The notes under the pieces were generated by a model. That model searched no databases and was not told where the DNA came from. It was given only the letters and a program-made list of their open reading frames with translations. The translations under genes and the position numbers were made by a program. A stretch of 6,560 bases of DNA from the NCBI GenBank assembly GCA_947647645.1, contig CANSLE010000145.1, forward strand, positions 1 to 6,560, given 5' to 3'. Source of the stretch: an uncultured Microbacterium sp. (GTDB lineage: Bacteria; Actinomycetota; Actinomycetes; Actinomycetales; Microbacteriaceae). The first letter of the stretch is position 1, and every line of letters starts with the position of its first letter. Shown piece by piece: positions 5,062 through 6,560 of the stretch.

Positions 5062-5724
5062 ATGCTCAGCACCACGAAGAAGATCACTGCGGCCCTGACG
5101 CTCGCGATCGCCGGAGCGTTCGCGCTCTCGGCATGTTCGATGGGCTCGGCGACCACGGCCGAGACCACTCCCCCCACGATGACGCAAGAGACCCAGGCGA
5201 TGACGCCGTCGCCGAGCGGCATGGACCCGGCCGCCAACCTCGTCGGCTCCGGCTGCGCTGCCTACGCCGACGCCGTTCCCTCGGGCGCCGGATCGGTGCA
5301 GGGCATGTCGAAGGACCCGGTGGCCGTCGCGGCCTCGAACAACCCGATGCTGAAGACGCTCACTGCGGCGGTGAGCGGCCAGCTCAACCCCGGCGTCAAC
5401 CTCGTCGACACCCTGAACGGCAGCGAGCTCACCGTGTTCGCACCGGTCGATGACGCTTTTGGCAAGATCGACCCCGCCACGATCGACTCCCTGAAGACCG
5501 ACAGCGCCGCGCTGACGAAGATCCTCACCTACCACGTGGTTCCCGGCCAGCTCGCCCCGTCGCAGATCGACGGAACGCACAAGACCGTCGAGGGCGGCGA
5601 CGTCACCGTCACCGGCTCGGGCGACAACATCATGGTCAACGGCGCCAAGGTCATCTGCGGTGGCGTCCAGACCGCCAACGCCACCGTGTACCTCATCGAC
5701 TCGGTGCTCATGCCCACCAACTGA
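5062..5724 (+). CDS. MPT83/MPT70-like fasciclin (FAS1) domain lipoprotein
   Basis: The 220-aa protein is an exported lipoprotein. Residues 1-25 are a signal peptide: KK at 6-7, a hydrophobic core, and the lipobox LSAC with lipidated C25. A Thr/Pro/Ser/Met-rich spacer (26-57) follows, then one FAS1 domain (about 85-218): DPVAVAASNNPMLKTL, the first conserved box LTVFAPVDDAFGKI (123-136), LTYHVVPGQL (155-164), and VYLIDSVLMP at the end. The wording is very close to mycobacterial MPT83, including GSGCAAYA and ICGG, whose cysteines (C65, C199) correspond to the disulfide pair of MPT70/MPT83. FAS1 domains mediate adhesion or cell-surface interactions; the exact role here is unknown. Start: GGAGG (5052-5056) suits ATG 5062 better than the adjacent ATG 5059; an upstream in-frame extension to 4933 would bury the signal peptide. 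Likely controlled by the divergent sigK-rskA. Confidence 0.93.
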   Translation: MLSTTKKITAALTLAIAGAFALSACSMGSATTAETTPPTMTQETQAMTPSPSGMDPAANLVGSGCAAYADAVPSGAGSVQGMSKDPVAVAASNNPMLKTLTAAVSGQLNPGVNLVDTLNGSELTVFAPVDDAFGKIDPATIDSLKTDSAALTKILTYHVVPGQLAPSQIDGTHKTVEGGDVTVTGSGDNIMVNGAKVICGGVQTANATVYLIDSVLMPTN

Positions 5725-5745
5725 TCGTTCCGATCACCCCCCGGT

Positions 5746-5780
5746 CGAGGCCGCCGGCGCGCATCGCGTCGGCGGCCTCG
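5746..5780 (+). terminator. Strong hairpin terminator after the fasciclin gene
   Basis: CGAGGCCGCCG (5746-5756) pairs with CGGCGGCCTCG (5770-5780). The stem continues through a G:T wobble and CGCG/CGCG to a 3-nt loop (CAT), about 16 pairs in all, 21 nt after the stop codon. No T-run follows, typical of GC-rich actinobacteria. It separates the lipoprotein gene from the tRNA promoter. Confidence 0.75.
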
Positions 5781-5807
5781 TCGCGTCGGGCAGGTGGCCG
5801 CAGACGG

Positions 5808-5813
5808 TACGCT
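5808..5813 (+). promoter_or_regulatory. -10 box of the tRNA-Lys gene
   Basis: TACGCT lies 10 nt before the first base of the mature tRNA, a fitting distance for a housekeeping promoter with a short 5' leader. No good -35 is visible at 16-18 nt spacing. Confidence 0.5.
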
Positions 5814-5823
5814 GGGAAGCCAG

Positions 5824-5896
5824 GGGCCTCTAGCTCAGTCGGTAGAGCATCGGACTTTTAATCCGCGGGTCGTGGGTTCGAGCCCCACGGGGCCCA
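5824..5896 (+). tRNA. trnK: tRNA-Lys (anticodon TTT)
   Basis: The full cloverleaf is visible over 73 nt. The acceptor GGGCCTC (5824-5830) pairs with GGGGCCC (5889-5895) with one wobble. The D-arm is GCTC...GAGC. The anticodon loop CTTTTAA (5855-5861) has TTT at 5857-5859. The T-arm is GTGGG-TTCGAGC-CCCAC (5872-5888). The discriminator is A5896, as expected for tRNA-Lys. CCA is not encoded (CCC follows), so it is added after transcription. It decodes AAA and, by wobble, AAG. Open frames reading through this gene on either strand are artefacts. Confidence 0.97.
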
Positions 5897-5911
5897 CCCT
5901 GGGGTCGACGC

Positions 5912-5929
5912 CCGCCGCGCGATCGGCGG
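5912..5929 (+). terminator. Weak hairpin after tRNA-Lys
   Basis: CCGCCG (5912-5917) and CGGCGG (5924-5929) with a 6-nt loop, 15 nt past the tRNA. It could be its terminator, but stem and context are modest. The remaining stretch 5930-6121 holds no gene I can defend; a 39-codon frame at 5946-6065 is noted among the findings. Confidence 0.3.
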
Positions 5930-6121
5930 CGGATACCCGCGGAACGTGGACGATCAGACGCCGGACGTGGATGCCGGGACAGTACTCGACGGCCGTCGGC
6001 AGATCGACAGGTGGGAGTATGTCCCCGGCCGCCCGGATCGCCGCTGGTCCCCTCGCCCCCGATGAGGTCACCCGGATCGCCGGAGAACGCGCTCCCGTCG
6101 ACGGTTGCGGACACGCCGACA

Positions 6122-6139
6122 CCGGCCCCCACGGGCCGG
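6122..6139 (-). terminator. Hairpin after the membrane-protein gene
   Basis: CCGGCCC (6122-6128) and GGGCCGG (6133-6139) form a 7-bp stem with a 4-nt loop, 33 nt beyond the stop of the minus-strand membrane gene. A TTGTTTT run lies before the stem on that strand and not after it, so it is not a textbook terminator. Confidence 0.4.
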
Positions 6140-6172
6140 GCGAAAACAACGCCGGCAGCCGACCCTCCGCGA

Positions 6173-6560
6173 TCAGCTCCCCTGAACGGAGATGGACACC
6201 GCCTGGAGGATCTCGTTGATGAGCCACACGATGAGCGACATCGACGCGATGAAGCCGACGACGGTCGCGGCGATCCAGGTCCACAGCGGCGCCCAGCCTC
6301 CCGAGACCGTGCGCCGGCGCAGCACGACCGCGCGACCGATCATGTAGACCGCCGACCCGAGACCCACGAGCACGAAGAACGACCATGCCCAGCTGAACGG
6401 GGCGACGACCCCGCGGCGGCGAAGCTCCCGCCAGTCGAGCCAGCTGAAAACGATGTACGCGGCCATGAAGACCCAGCCGACGAGGGAGAGGCCGAGGGTC
6501 CGCATCTCCCACGTCAGGAGCTCCCCCGTCATCGCCGATCCGCGCGACATCGAGGCGACG
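6173..6560 (-). CDS. Three-helix membrane protein, C-terminal part (gene runs off window)
   Basis: The frame stays open through the window edge, and neither internal ATG (6550, 6532) has a convincing ribosome binding site, so this is probably the C-terminal portion of a longer protein. Counting from ATG 6550 (125 aa), membrane helices lie at about 18-38 (GLSLVGWVFMAAYIVFSWLDW), 54-78 and 89-111. A basic cytoplasmic loop WRELRRRGVVAPF (40-52) and IGRAVVLRRRT (71-81) fall between them. This layout, with '...DWRxLxxRGVxxPFxWAW...YxIGRxVVxRRR', resembles the C-terminal membrane part of actinobacterial proteins that often carry an N-terminal DUF2510 domain. That comparison is from memory and the N-terminus is not here. 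Function unknown; the protein should sit in the cytoplasmic membrane. Confidence 0.75.
   Translation of the reverse strand, partial: VASMSRGSAMTGELLTWEMRTLGLSLVGWVFMAAYIVFSWLDWRELRRRGVVAPFSWAWSFFVLVGLGSAVYMIGRAVVLRRRTVSGGWAPLWTWIAATVVGFIASMSLIVWLINEILQAVSISVQGS

Noticed and set aside
5872..5900. Phage or island attachment site at the tRNA 3' end
   Set aside because: No second copy of the tRNA 3' end and no integrase gene in the window.
6102..6122. GGACACGCCG resembling the inner arm of the palindrome
   Set aside because: There is no matching opposite arm or outer arm nearby; a chance match in GC-rich sequence.
5794..6512. Open frames through tRNA-Lys on both strands
   Set aside because: They encode the well-known false peptides produced by translating a tRNA gene (LAQSVEHRTFNPRVVGSSP; GLEPTTRGLKVRCSTD).

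Overview
The window looks like chromosomal DNA of a high-GC actinobacterium, most likely Microbacteriaceae (Microbacterium or a close relative). The reasons are strong G/C bias at third codon positions, -10 boxes placed to give leaderless mRNAs, a SigK/RskA-type sigma and anti-sigma pair, an MPT83-like fasciclin lipoprotein, and a tRNA gene without an encoded CCA end. This placement is from protein character and memory of the families, not a search.

Left third (1-1638): a lone AbiEi/DUF559-type (Vsr-like nuclease fold) gene at 411-1247 (+) sits in a bed of repeats. Two copies of a 76-77 bp imperfect palindrome (A, B) lie upstream. Three near-identical copies (C, D, E) with a period of about 130 bp lie downstream. 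Hexanucleotide tracts directly adjoin the outer palindromes: CGAAAC repeats before A, CCCCAG repeats before B, and CCCAAC repeats after E. The CCCAAC tract reads GGGGTT on the minus strand and could form a G-quadruplex. Paired base changes in the inner stem show that the hairpin is maintained as a structure. This is the most unusual part of the window.

Middle (1639-3423, all minus): a class IV PLP aminotransferase (4-amino-4-deoxychorismate lyase/branched-chain type), then an intergenic stretch with a 12-bp stem enclosing two small hairpins, then a 212-aa gene I do not recognise. Both genes have a TAGSCT -10 box exactly 6 nt before ATG, as expected for leaderless transcripts.

Right (3424-5780): a translationally coupled sigK-rskA operon (minus) diverges from a gene for a fasciclin-domain lipoprotein closely resembling mycobacterial MPT83/MPT70. 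In Mycobacterium tuberculosis SigK drives mpt70/mpt83 and RskA holds SigK at the membrane. Here regulator and target are adjacent, and the intergenic region has back-to-back SigK-like promoter motifs sharing a palindromic -35 core (CATCcGATG). A strong hairpin terminator closes the lipoprotein gene.

Right end (5781-6560): tRNA-Lys(TTT) with its own -10 box, about 275 bp with no convincing gene, and the C-terminal part of a three-helix membrane protein (minus) whose reading frame runs off the window edge.
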